Part shown: piece by piece, positions 18,341 to 26,353 of the stretch
How positions within the stretch are numbered: the first letter of the stretch is position 1
Layout: each line of letters begins with the position of its first letter
From: Saprospiraceae bacterium
GTDB taxonomy: Bacteria; Bacteroidota; Bacteroidia; Chitinophagales; Saprospiraceae
Direction of reading: 5' to 3'
NCBI GenBank assembly: GCA_019638385.1
Contig: JAHBTW010000008.1
Location: 150,320 to 214,319, forward strand
Length of the DNA stretch: 64,000 bases
Translations under genes and position numbers: made by a program
The notes under the pieces: model-generated
What the model was told of the DNA's origin: nothing
Seen by the model: the letters and a program-made list of their open reading frames with translations, nothing else
Databases searched by the model: none

Positions 18341-18799
18341 TTATTTAAGAGGCATTTCAGTGAGAAGAGGAGGTAGTTGAGCGGTCATGTTGTTGCCGGC
18401 TTCAATGCTGTTGAGCATGGCGGTTTTTACTTCAGAGATTTTAGCAGCTTCGGCCTCAATGTAGCGCAGGATGTCCTCGTGTTGGGCGTCGGCACGCAGG
18501 TCAGGCAGGTGTTGCAGCCCGTACATCCAGTCCCACATGGCTTTATCGGCGGCTTCCAGATCGGCGAGTGTTTGCTGAGCGGCGCTGCGCAGTTCGGCAT
18601 TGAGGGTGGTATCGGCTAAGGAGGCTTCGATGATTTTGGCCAGCGCATTGATTTCGCTCATGCGAGGCATCACCTCGTCGTGTATCACCATCATCTCATC
18701 CCAGGCTTTCTGTTGGGCGGTTTCCTGCTGGGCGTTGGAGCAGGCGCCGATACTGAGCAGCCCTGCGGCGATTAGTGTGAAAATTGCAGTACGAATCAT
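18341..18799 (-). CDS. Small helical lipoprotein, first gene of the SCO1 operon
   Basis: A 152-aa protein with a lipoprotein signal (LLSIGACSNAQQ). The rest is helical, with regular acidic and methionine-containing helices (KAWDEMMVIHDEVMPRMSEI). Proteins of this kind next to SCO1 in Bacteroidota are often labelled viral A-type inclusion protein, a name without functional meaning. The His/Met-rich N-terminal helix beside a copper chaperone would be compatible with metal handling, but this is only inference. Confidence 0.7.
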   Translation of the reverse strand: MIRTAIFTLIAAGLLSIGACSNAQQETAQQKAWDEMMVIHDEVMPRMSEINALAKIIEASLADTTLNAELRSAAQQTLADLEAADKAMWDWMYGLQHLPDLRADAQHEDILRYIEAEAAKISEVKTAMLNSIEAGNNMTAQLPPLLTEMPLK

Positions 18800-18890
18800 G
18801 TTTTTTTAATTTGAATGCGAAATTACGGTTTCGCAAGCGAACGGCATGCAATTGTTGTGTCATAATAAGAGGAGTAGCTGCATCGCAGCC

Positions 18891-19751
18891 TTAGTCAGGC
18901 TGGCCGGAAGAAGAGCGGGCAGCAGCAACCGAGAGCCGAACAACCCTGATCGGCCTGTCGCCTTTGCCTTGCGTCAATTTATCGGGAGGAGACTCGCCCG
19001 GGAGTACTGTAATAAAGCTGCCTCTGAGAGAGCGAATGCCGTTGGATACCTGCTCATTGAGGGCAGAGGAACCCCGGCTCGCATGCTTCCCGGTAACACT
19101 TAGCCGGGAGTATTCTACCTCGTTCAGATGTAAATTATATGCACTCCCATGTGCGATGACATTAAGACCGTCCTCGAAGGAAATTTTTTCTACTGCTCCG
19201 GAGACAGGATGTGTAACCACCACTTTTTTCCGGCGCAGTTGGGTGTGAAATACTTTTCGGCTTGCAAGGGTCATGGCTTTTCCGTCAAAAATCACTTCGA
19301 CGGCATTTTTATTTCCGTTGAAAACGACATAATCGCAGTTCGGCATGGAGGCGTATCGGATGCATCCACCGACAGAAAAAACTAAGATCACGGTAAACAA
19401 AACAAGTAGCGCCATCCCCGATGACGGGGACTTTAATTTCGACAACAAAGAGGCAGATGCGATCAAGACGACCAATGAAATGAATGCGGTAAGCGCTATG
19501 CGGCCCACATAATCGGGACGGACAACAAGAATAAAAATGAGGGCTGCAGCGCCTACTGCTACCAATGTAGTGAGTGTTTGCTTTTCTCGCGGGTCTAACG
19601 GAGTACGCTCCTTTTTCGGTTGGGGCGGGGCATAGCGTATTTCAGTCCCCTCTTGTTCGGGGGTGTTTTCTGTCGGATAGGCCCGGAAATAGTCGTTGAT
19701 ACCTTTACCTGGGTGATTGGCCAGAAACTCTTGCAAGGTAGGTTTTTCCAT
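18891..19751 (-). CDS. Membrane protein of unknown function with a beta-rich C-terminal part
   Basis: A 286-aa protein. Residues 1-55 are cytoplasmic (EFLANHPGKGINDYFRAYP and a Pro/Lys-rich linker). Three membrane segments follow between about 58 and 130, and then a beta-rich domain from about residue 145 (DYVVFNGNKNAVEVIFDGKA ... RKKVVVTHPVSGAVEKISF), perhaps PEGA-like. No family is recognised. The codon use looks less GC-rich than in the genes around it. Confidence 0.6.
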   Translation of the reverse strand: MEKPTLQEFLANHPGKGINDYFRAYPTENTPEQEGTEIRYAPPQPKKERTPLDPREKQTLTTLVAVGAAALIFILVVRPDYVGRIALTAFISLVVLIASASLLSKLKSPSSGMALLVLFTVILVFSVGGCIRYASMPNCDYVVFNGNKNAVEVIFDGKAMTLASRKVFHTQLRRKKVVVTHPVSGAVEKISFEDGLNVIAHGSAYNLHLNEVEYSRLSVTGKHASRGSSALNEQVSNGIRSLRGSFITVLPGESPPDKLTQGKGDRPIRVVRLSVAAARSSSGQPD

Positions 19752-19946
19752 GACGAGACTTTGATACGAATTTATAGTAGCGGCGAAGAAGGCGGTGTTG
19801 CATTGAGCGTTAGTAGGTTAAAATATCCTGGAGCTTGGTTGACAATACAAACATACATACTCTCCATTGTGTTGGTACCGTTTCATCGTGTTTCGATTTT
19901 TCACCTTTATTTTGTTACTTTGCAGTAAATAAACCGAAATCACTTA

Positions 19947-20156
19947 ATGGAACAGATTATCATTACATTGAAAGATAGTAGTAAGCGGAGCTTCCTAATG
20001 GAGCTACTCAAACGACTTGATTTTATTGAACTACAGGTTAACGTAGGGGGGGGAAAGAAAACGGATTATGACTTCTTTCAGTCCGCCGGATTAATGGAAG
20101 GTCGGGAAATAAATGCAGAAGAACTTAGAAAACAGGCATGGCGAGTACCTCAATAG
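19947..20156 (+). CDS. Putative antitoxin of a PIN-domain pair
   Basis: A 69-aa protein (MEQIIITLKDSSKRSFLMELLKRLDF...) whose last 19 bp overlap the start of a PIN-domain gene. Small size, charged composition, position and overlap all fit a VapB-like antitoxin. No DNA-binding motif is obvious, so the family is not assigned. The segment is more AT-rich than its flanks, which suggests acquisition. Confidence 0.65.
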   Translation: MEQIIITLKDSSKRSFLMELLKRLDFIELQVNVGGGKKTDYDFFQSAGLMEGREINAEELRKQAWRVPQ

Positions 20157-20524
20157 TTCTTTGCGACACAAATGTCGTCATCGAATTTTACAAGAATAAT
20201 ACAGCGATTGTAGCTGAACTAAGAAAAATCGGACAAGCAAACTTGGCTGTTAGCTTCGTTACTGCGGGCGAACTAATCTATGGCGCTATAAACAAAAGGG
20301 AACTTCAACAAATTTTAAAAGATTTGGCCCATCTTATTGATTTTCATGCTAATGAGGATATTTGCAGAGGAGCAGTTAGTTTGATGGAAAAGTACTCCCT
20401 GAGCCACAAACTAACCCTCCCGGATGCCTTGATAGCGGCAACTGCGTTGTACTATGACCTTCCTCTCTACACACTCAATCTCAAAGATTTTCGATTTATC
20501 CCAAATCTGAAATTTTATCAATAA
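20138..20524 (+). CDS. PIN-domain ribonuclease toxin (VapC-like)
   Basis: A 128-aa PIN-domain protein. The acidic Mg2+ site is visible: Asp in VLCDTNVVIEF (about residue 10), Glu in FVTAGELIYGA (about 45), and Asp in LTLPDALIAATAL (about 95). VapC toxins cut tRNA or rRNA until neutralised by the antitoxin encoded just upstream. The overlap of the two genes implies translational coupling. The target RNA is unknown. Confidence 0.87.
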   Translation: MASTSIVLCDTNVVIEFYKNNTAIVAELRKIGQANLAVSFVTAGELIYGAINKRELQQILKDLAHLIDFHANEDICRGAVSLMEKYSLSHKLTLPDALIAATALYYDLPLYTLNLKDFRFIPNLKFYQ

Positions 20525-20545
20525 TCTGCCTAATTCAGATTTACC

Positions 20546-21751
20546 ATGTTCTCCACCTACATCACCGACGGCATCCGCACCCCCGTAGCCAAATTAGCCG
20601 GCGCGCTCTCCGCTGTGCGGGCCGACGATCTGGCTGCCCACGTCATTGCCCGCCTGGCCGAGCGGCATCCCCACATCCCCGGCGAGGCTTATGACGAAGT
20701 TATACTCGGCTGCGCCAATCAGGCCGGCGAAGACAACCGCAACGTGGCCCGCATGGCGCTGCTGTTGGCCGGGCTGCCCCACACCGTGCCCGGCGAAACC
20801 GTAAACCGGCTCTGTGCCTCCGGCATGTCGGCCATCGTACACGCACACCGCGCGATATGCGCCGGCGACGGACACTTATTCATAGCCGGCGGCGTGGAGC
20901 ACATGACTCGCAGCCCCTGGGTGATGTCGAAATCGGCCGCCCCTTTCGGGCGCGACATGCAACTGTACGATTCCAGCTTCGGCTGGCGCTTCGTCAATCC
21001 GCGCATGGAGGCCCTCTACGGCATTGACAGCATGGGGCAAACCGCCGAAAATCTGGCCGAATTATACCATATCTCCCGCGAAGATCAGGATGCCTTCGCC
21101 CTCCACTCGCAGCAAAAAGCCGCACAGGCCTGGCAGTCGGGCCGCCTGGCCATGGAAATTGTGCCGGTCAGCATCCCGCAAGGCAAAAAGGAACCGATTC
21201 TTTTTTCGGAAGATGAATTTTTAAAACCGGACACCACGCAGGAAGCTCTGGCCAAACTCCGCCCCGCCTTCCGGAGCCCCGGAACGGTGACTGCCGGCAA
21301 CGCCTCCGGCCTCAACGACGGGGCCGCCGCCGTGCTCATCGCCTCCGAAACGGTTGTGAAACAATACGCACTTCAGCCCAAAGCCCGCATCCTTTCCTCT
21401 GCCGTGAGCGGGGTAGAACCGCGCATCATGGGCATCGGGCCGGTGAGCGCTTCGACCAAAGCCCTGCAAAAAGCCGGTCTCCGCATAGAAGACATGGACC
21501 TCATCGAGATCAACGAAGCTTTCTCCGCGCAGGTGCTCGCCTGCACCCGCCTCATGGGCCTGGCCGATGACGACCCGCGCATCAACCCCAACGGCGGCGC
21601 CATCGCCATAGGCCACCCACTCGGCATGAGCGGCACACGCATCGTCTATTCGGCGGCACTGGAACTACAATTGCAGCAAAAGCGCTACGCATTGGTCACC
21701 ATGTGCATCGGGGTAGGACAGGGGTATGCGGTTGTGCTGGAGCGGGCATAG
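20546..21751 (+). CDS. pcaF: Thiolase, 3-oxoadipyl-CoA thiolase type (PcaF/PaaJ-like)
   Basis: A 401-aa class II thiolase. The N-terminus DGIRTPVAKLAGALSAVRAD and the block GCANQAGEDNRNVARMALLL follow PaaJ/PcaF closely. Cys90 in NRLCASG is the acyl-accepting nucleophile, His357 sits in IGHPLGMSG, and Cys387 sits in TMCIGVGQG. Such enzymes split 3-oxoadipyl-CoA (or related dicarboxylic 3-oxoacyl-CoA) into acetyl-CoA and succinyl-CoA in aromatic or phenylacetate breakdown. No other genes of those pathways are nearby, so a general beta-oxidation role stays possible. The gene begins 21 bp after the PIN toxin gene but has typical host codon usage. Confidence 0.88.
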   Translation: MFSTYITDGIRTPVAKLAGALSAVRADDLAAHVIARLAERHPHIPGEAYDEVILGCANQAGEDNRNVARMALLLAGLPHTVPGETVNRLCASGMSAIVHAHRAICAGDGHLFIAGGVEHMTRSPWVMSKSAAPFGRDMQLYDSSFGWRFVNPRMEALYGIDSMGQTAENLAELYHISREDQDAFALHSQQKAAQAWQSGRLAMEIVPVSIPQGKKEPILFSEDEFLKPDTTQEALAKLRPAFRSPGTVTAGNASGLNDGAAAVLIASETVVKQYALQPKARILSSAVSGVEPRIMGIGPVSASTKALQKAGLRIEDMDLIEINEAFSAQVLACTRLMGLADDDPRINPNGGAIAIGHPLGMSGTRIVYSAALELQLQQKRYALVTMCIGVGQGYAVVLERA

Positions 21752-22041
21752 GCTTGGGCATAGAGCATAGTGCATGGAGCATAGAGCCTGGGAAGGGCGA
21801 TCAAAAAATCTCGCAAAGCCGCAAAGACAAAATCGCCTTTGCGAGTAAAAAAAGGTCCGCCAAGCCGCCAAGGCAAGCCCCCCCCCCACTTTGCGTCTCT
21901 GCGCCTTTGCGAGACAAACCTTCCCGTCAATTTTCATTTTCTGCGAAAAAGAGATGCGGAACATCGGGCCTCATACTGCCTGCCAACACTTTGTCGTTAG
22001 GCAGTGTTAGTTATTGCTGATTAAATCAACACATCCCGACA
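21752..22041. repeat. Intergenic repeats and poly-C tract
   Basis: No gene is seen in this 290-bp gap. It holds GCATAGAGCATAG-type units (21768-21790), and then CGCAAAG-type units in both orientations (TCGCAAAGCCGCAAAG near 21813, GCGCCTTTGCGAG near 21900) that can fold into a large imperfect hairpin. A run of ten C residues (21878-21887) is also present. Downstream lies a plain AT-rich leader to the OmpA-SprB gene. Confidence 0.7.
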
Positions 22042-25000
22042 ATGAATCTCAACTACCCTGTGAACATTGCAATCGCAGCGTTTTTTCTCTTGTTTTCAAT
22101 AGCCGTTTCGGCGCAGGAAGAAGAAAGTCTCGTCGTAAATCGCATCACCGTCATTGACCAATACAGCCCCGTCGTGCATATTTTTGTGGATGCCGACAAC
22201 GTGAAGTGGGTGTCGAATGGCAAAGGCGTTTTCCAGTTGCGCTCCTCTGATTTGGCCAACCCGCTGGCGCTCAGCCCCGGCGAGCAATCGCTCTACACTT
22301 TCCCCGGCGGTAACTACGACCTCAAATGGTCGGGCGCCGACCTGAACACAGCCCTCGGCAACATCATCAACCCCACCAACCCCATCAGTGCCGCTGCCTA
22401 CGATTCCGCCCGCGACGAACTCTGGATCGGCACCAAGACTTCCGGCCTCCACCTGCTGAAAACCAAACCCGCCCTGCGCAAGGTGGAATCTTTCACCACC
22501 TCCAATTCCAAACTCGTCTCCAACGAAATACTCAATATATACATTGACAAAAAGCGCCAACGCTGGATCGGCACCAGAGAAGGCGTCATGATCGGCGGCG
22601 ACGGCAAATGGCGGCTCGAGCAGCGCTACTTCGCTATCCACCGCATCGCCGAAGGCTCGAACGGTATCTGGGTGGCCGGCGAAGGACAGGTTTGGCAGGT
22701 GGACAGCCGCGAACGCTGGCTCGCCGTACCGCTCAACAACCTCATCGCGGAAGGTCGTGTGGAAGACATCGCCGTGGACCCCAAAGGACGGCTCTGGGTC
22801 GCCTCCGAATCCATTGTGCGCTACGACCCCGATTCCGATAAGGTGGAGCGGTTCGGCCCCATCGAATATTACACCAGCCAATATGCCACCTGCATCGCCC
22901 TCGATCAGGATGAAGCGGTTTGGATCGGCACGGAGGACAAAGGCATTTTTTTGATTGAAAAAGCCTCGGCCATCACCATCAATGTTTTGAAGGAAAAAGA
23001 ACTGAGTTGCACGCCCGGCCAAAACGATGCCGCTCTGCGCGTAAAAGTAACCGGCGGCAAACCGCCCTTTACCTATCGTTGGGACAAAGACGGCCTGCGC
23101 GGCGAAGCGCCCGCACAACTCGGCCCCGGCCAATACAGCCTCACCGTTACCGACAGCCAGGGCCGCACCAAAACGGCCGGAACGACCATTGAAGACACCC
23201 GGATATCGGTGCGCGTAACCCAGCAAGACCCGGAGAGCGCCCCCAATGCCGGCGACGCCGTAGCACTGGCCGTAGCCGAAGGCGGTACGCCGCAATTTAC
23301 CTATCGCTGGGACAACGGCGAAACCAGCAATATCGCCCGGAAACTGTCCGGCGGGAATCATTCTGTCACGATCACTGACCGAAACGGCTGTACCGCCGTC
23401 GGTACCGTTACCATCGAACAAAAGGCGGCAGCGCTGAGCGCGCGAATCTCACCGGCAGCCCAACTGCGCTGCTCCGGCGATAAATCGGGCGCCCTTATCG
23501 TGGAAGTTTCCGGCGGCAAAGGGCCGTTCCAGTTTAGATGGAATCAGGCCGGCATAAGCGGTGAAAAACCGACGGGCCTGGCAGCCGGCGCCTATCAGGT
23601 AAATGTAACGGATGCAGAAGGAAGTACAACCATTGCCAATTTCACCATTGAAGCGCCCGCCCTGCTGACGGTTGCCACCGCTGTGGTATCGTCGGCCACT
23701 ACCGGCAATAAAGACGGCAAAGCGAACGTGCAGGTATCGGGCGGCACATCGCCTTACACCTATAAGTGGGACAACGGCAACACCGGGCAACAAGCCTCCG
23801 CTCTCGCGCCCGGTATGCGCAGCGTAACGGTGACGGATGCCAACGGCTGCACGGCCACAGCACAAATCAGCATCACAGAAAACATACTGCCTTTGGCGGC
23901 CACGCTGAACCAAACGGCGAGTATCTCCTGTGCGGGCGCGGCTTCTGCGGCATTGGAAGTGCAGGTGAGCGGCGGCAAAGGGCCGTTTCAATACAAATGG
24001 AACCAAGCGGCACTGAGCGGCGAGCGCCCGACCGGTTTGGCAGCCGGCGAATATCAGGTAGAAGTGAGCGACGCAGCGGGCAACAAAACCACGGCCAACG
24101 TTTCCATCAAAGCGCCTGCAGCACTGACAGCCACCGCCACAGCCGTATCTCCGGCGAGCACCGGCAACAGCGACGGCAAAGCGAACGTGCAGGTATCGGG
24201 CGGCACATCGCCCTACACCTATAAGTGGGACAACGGCAACACCGGGCAACAAGCCTCCGCGCTCGCGCCCGGTATGCGCAGCGTAACGGTGACGGATGCC
24301 AACGGCTGCACGGCCACAGCACAAATCAGCATCACGGAAAACATACTGCCTTTGGCGGCCACGCTGAACCAAACGGCGAGTATCGCCTGTGCGGGCACGG
24401 CTTCCGCAGCATTGGAAGTACAGGTGAGCGGCGGCAAAGGGCCGTTTCAATACAAATGGAATCAAGCGGCACTGAGCGGCGAGCGCCCGACCGGCTTGGC
24501 AGCCGGCGAATACGAGGTGACGGTGACGGATGCGCTGGGCGCTACTAAAACCGCAAGTGTAACCGTGAAGCAACCGGCAGCATTGGCGGCAGACATGGGT
24601 AAAAAGCGGGGCGCTTCGAGTGTAAGCGTTGCGGACGGCAGAGCGGCCGTGACGGTGTCGGGCGGAACGCCGCCCTATACCTATCAGTGGGATAACGGCG
24701 AAACGACCGATGCTGCTGTGCGACTGACGGCGGGTATGCGCACTGTAACGGTATCGGATGCAGGGGGATGCGTAAAAACGCTAACCGTAGAAATTTCCGT
24801 ACGGGTATTGCCCGAATTGACGGCCGGTCTGTTGCAAACAGGACAGGCCGTGCGTATGGAGCAGTTGCAGTTCGACGCCGATAGTATTGTGCTCAAGCCG
24901 GAATTTTACCCCATATTGGATGAGTTGTACGACTTTCTGGACGATAACCCCGGCATAGTGGTAGAAATCGGCGGGCATACCAACAGCCTCCCGCCGGACG

Positions 25001-25197
25001 AGGTTTGCGACCGAATATCTAACGATCGTGCCAAAGCCGTTGCGGAACACCTTGTAGCAAAAGGCATATCGGAGAAGCGGGTCTTCTACAAAGGGTACGG
25101 AAAGCGGCAACCCATCGCCACCAACACCACACCGGAAGGCCGGCGGCGCAACCAACGGGTAGAAGTGAAGATGCTGCAGATCGGAGAGGAGGACTAA
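22042..25197 (+). CDS. Outer-membrane protein: propeller, SprB repeats and C-terminal OmpA peptidoglycan-binding domain
   Basis: A 1,051-aa protein with a signal peptide (to SAQ at about 26). Residues about 45-320 contain two-component-type propeller motifs (LWIGTKTSGLHLL, RWIGTREGVMIG, VWIGTEDKGIFLIE). About 330-900 is a series of SprB-like repeats (SGGxxPYTYKWDNGNTGQ, VTDANGCTA). From about 925 there is an OmpA/MotB domain (LQFDADSIVLKPEFYPILDE ... VEIGGHTNSL ... ISNDRAKAVAEHLVAKGI, RRRNQRVEVKML), expected to bind peptidoglycan. Two consecutive 153-aa blocks (DNA about 23711-24170 and 24170-24629) are nearly identical. This looks like an outer-membrane anchor with an extended array; the role of the propeller is unknown. 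Confidence 0.9.
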   Translation: MNLNYPVNIAIAAFFLLFSIAVSAQEEESLVVNRITVIDQYSPVVHIFVDADNVKWVSNGKGVFQLRSSDLANPLALSPGEQSLYTFPGGNYDLKWSGADLNTALGNIINPTNPISAAAYDSARDELWIGTKTSGLHLLKTKPALRKVESFTTSNSKLVSNEILNIYIDKKRQRWIGTREGVMIGGDGKWRLEQRYFAIHRIAEGSNGIWVAGEGQVWQVDSRERWLAVPLNNLIAEGRVEDIAVDPKGRLWVASESIVRYDPDSDKVERFGPIEYYTSQYATCIALDQDEAVWIGTEDKGIFLIEKASAITINVLKEKELSCTPGQNDAALRVKVTGGKPPFTYRWDKDGLRGEAPAQLGPGQYSLTVTDSQGRTKTAGTTIEDTRISVRVTQQDPESAPNAGDAVALAVAEGGTPQFTYRWDNGETSNIARKLSGGNHSVTITDRNGCTAVGTVTIEQKAAALSARISPAAQLRCSGDKSGALIVEVSGGKGPFQFRWNQAGISGEKPTGLAAGAYQVNVTDAEGSTTIANFTIEAPALLTVATAVVSSATTGNKDGKANVQVSGGTSPYTYKWDNGNTGQQASALAPGMRSVTVTDANGCTATAQISITENILPLAATLNQTASISCAGAASAALEVQVSGGKGPFQYKWNQAALSGERPTGLAAGEYQVEVSDAAGNKTTANVSIKAPAALTATATAVSPASTGNSDGKANVQVSGGTSPYTYKWDNGNTGQQASALAPGMRSVTVTDANGCTATAQISITENILPLAATLNQTASIACAGTASAALEVQVSGGKGPFQYKWNQAALSGERPTGLAAGEYEVTVTDALGATKTASVTVKQPAALAADMGKKRGASSVSVADGRAAVTVSGGTPPYTYQWDNGETTDAAVRLTAGMRTVTVSDAGGCVKTLTVEISVRVLPELTAGLLQTGQAVRMEQLQFDADSIVLKPEFYPILDELYDFLDDNPGIVVEIGGHTNSLPPDEVCDRISNDRAKAVAEHLVAKGISEKRVFYKGYGKRQPIATNTTPEGRRRNQRVEVKMLQIGEED

Positions 25198-25255
25198 AAC
25201 CTATTACCGCCGGAGGTTGTATAGTAGTATGTGTTGTTTTTAAAATCAATAAAAA

Positions 25256-25501
25256 ATGACAGTTGAACCGGTAATAGCGTTTGAGAAACTCGCCCAATTT
25301 TTAGCAAACCTGTCGCCACGAAGGGTATTGGCATTCAAAACATCTCAACGGTGGCAGGAAAGAATTGACTTCCTGCTTTCAAAGAATTCGGAAAAAGGTC
25401 TCACCGTTGATGAAAACCGGGAAATGGAGCAGTACATGTTGATTGAGCACATTGTACAATTGGCCAAGGCCAAAGCGCTGTTGAGGATTTCTGAAAAATG
25501 A
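25256..25501 (+). CDS. Small helical protein paired with HNH endonuclease
   Basis: An 81-aa helical protein (RRVLAFKTSQRWQERIDFLL ... MLIEHIVQLAKAKALLRIS). It overlaps the next gene by 4 bp (ATGA), so the two are translationally coupled. Similar small-gene/HNH pairs occur widely, I believe also in cyanobacteria; the small partner has no known function and could be an antitoxin or a specificity factor. Confidence 0.65.
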   Translation: MTVEPVIAFEKLAQFLANLSPRRVLAFKTSQRWQERIDFLLSKNSEKGLTVDENREMEQYMLIEHIVQLAKAKALLRISEK

Positions 25502-25842
25502 GCGTTTATGTATCCAAAATAATACGCAGATTTGTCATTGACAGGGCAGCAAACCGCTGTGAATACTGTCGAATTCCGCAATCAATCTCTACTGCCGGGT
25601 TTCACATCGAACACATCATCGGGTTACAGCACGGGGGAACTAATTCCACAGACAACCTGGCATGGTGTTGTGCATTTTGTAACTGGAAAAAAGGCCCCAA
25701 CATCGCAACAATGCTGAACCCAACCGGGGCTGTACTACCACTTTTCAATCCCCGTACTCAACGTTGGTTTGATCATTTTAAAGCAGAAAACGGGTACATT
25801 AAGTCGCTCACCGAAACCGGACAAGGCACTGCCAAATTATAG
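25498..25842 (+). CDS. HNH endonuclease
   Basis: A 114-aa single-domain HNH nuclease: a zinc-binding CEYC, the catalytic segment FHIEHIIGLQHGGTNSTDNL, then CAFCNWKKG, i.e. two CxxC zinc ligands around the betabetaalpha-metal core. No other domain is present. It starts within the stop codon of the partner gene. The pair lies between the end of the OmpA-SprB gene and the 3' stub of an OmpA paralogue, a position that suggests insertion. Confidence 0.87.
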   Translation: MSVYVSKIIRRFVIDRAANRCEYCRIPQSISTAGFHIEHIIGLQHGGTNSTDNLAWCCAFCNWKKGPNIATMLNPTGAVLPLFNPRTQRWFDHFKAENGYIKSLTETGQGTAKL

Positions 25843-25942
25843 GAGTTTAACATCCCCGAACGAGTTGAGATACGAGCGGTACTAATGGCCGCCGGTTTTT
25901 ATCCGTAGTGAGGGAGTGGATGCATCGCGGGCAATCCACCAA

Positions 25943-26001
25943 GCCGGCGGCGCAATCAACGCGTAGAAGTGAAGATGCTGCAGATAGGGGAGGAGGATTG
26001 A
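25943..26001 (+). pseudogene. 3' stub of an OmpA-domain paralogue
   Basis: A 59-bp segment matches the last 59 bp of the OmpA-SprB gene (25139-25197) with six substitutions and no gaps. In frame it encodes RRRNQRVEVKMLQIGEED plus a stop, identical in amino acids to the end of that protein. All differences are synonymous, including TAA to TGA at the stop. No upstream coding sequence joins it, so it is the remaining tail of a second, once functional copy. The rest of the 25843-26122 gap shows nothing further. Confidence 0.72.
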
Positions 26002-26122
26002 GCGACGCGGCGTTTTTTTCTTGGCGGATTGAAAAATTAGCGCGTATTTTGACACGTCTTTCCGGGCAGGCCGGGAATGGAATATATCTGCCGGACGGAA
26101 CCTCGTAACAAACTGATCTACA

Positions 26123-26353
26123 ATGAAAAGCCGCCTCTTTCTTTCACTTTGCTTTTTTCTCGTTTCTGTGTTTCCGCTGTTGGCGCAAACCGGAGAAACA
26201 GATTTCATGCGCAGCCGGGGCAAAATTTTCGTCGTCGTAGCGGTCATTGTTGCGGTGTTTATCGGCATCGTTCTTTTTTTGATCTATCTGGAAAGAAGAC
26301 TAACCAAATTGGAAAATCAAATTCAAGAAAATGAGCCAACAAACAGTCGTTAA
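26123..26353 (+). CDS. CcmD-family small membrane protein
   Basis: A 76-aa protein with a signal-like first hydrophobic segment (MKSRLFLSLCFFLVSVFPLL), a second membrane helix (KIFVVVAVIVAVFIGIVLFL) and the family end IYLERRLTKLENQI. CcmD-type proteins assist haem export and cytochrome c maturation together with CcmABC. None of these partners is nearby; the gene instead overlaps glutamate dehydrogenase by 23 bp, implying co-transcription. Confidence 0.72.
   Translation: MKSRLFLSLCFFLVSVFPLLAQTGETDFMRSRGKIFVVVAVIVAVFIGIVLFLIYLERRLTKLENQIQENEPTNSR

Noticed and set aside
22096..23421. Long minus-strand open frame opposite the OmpA-SprB gene
   Set aside because: Antisense shadow; no start context, no domain, unusual amino-acid composition.
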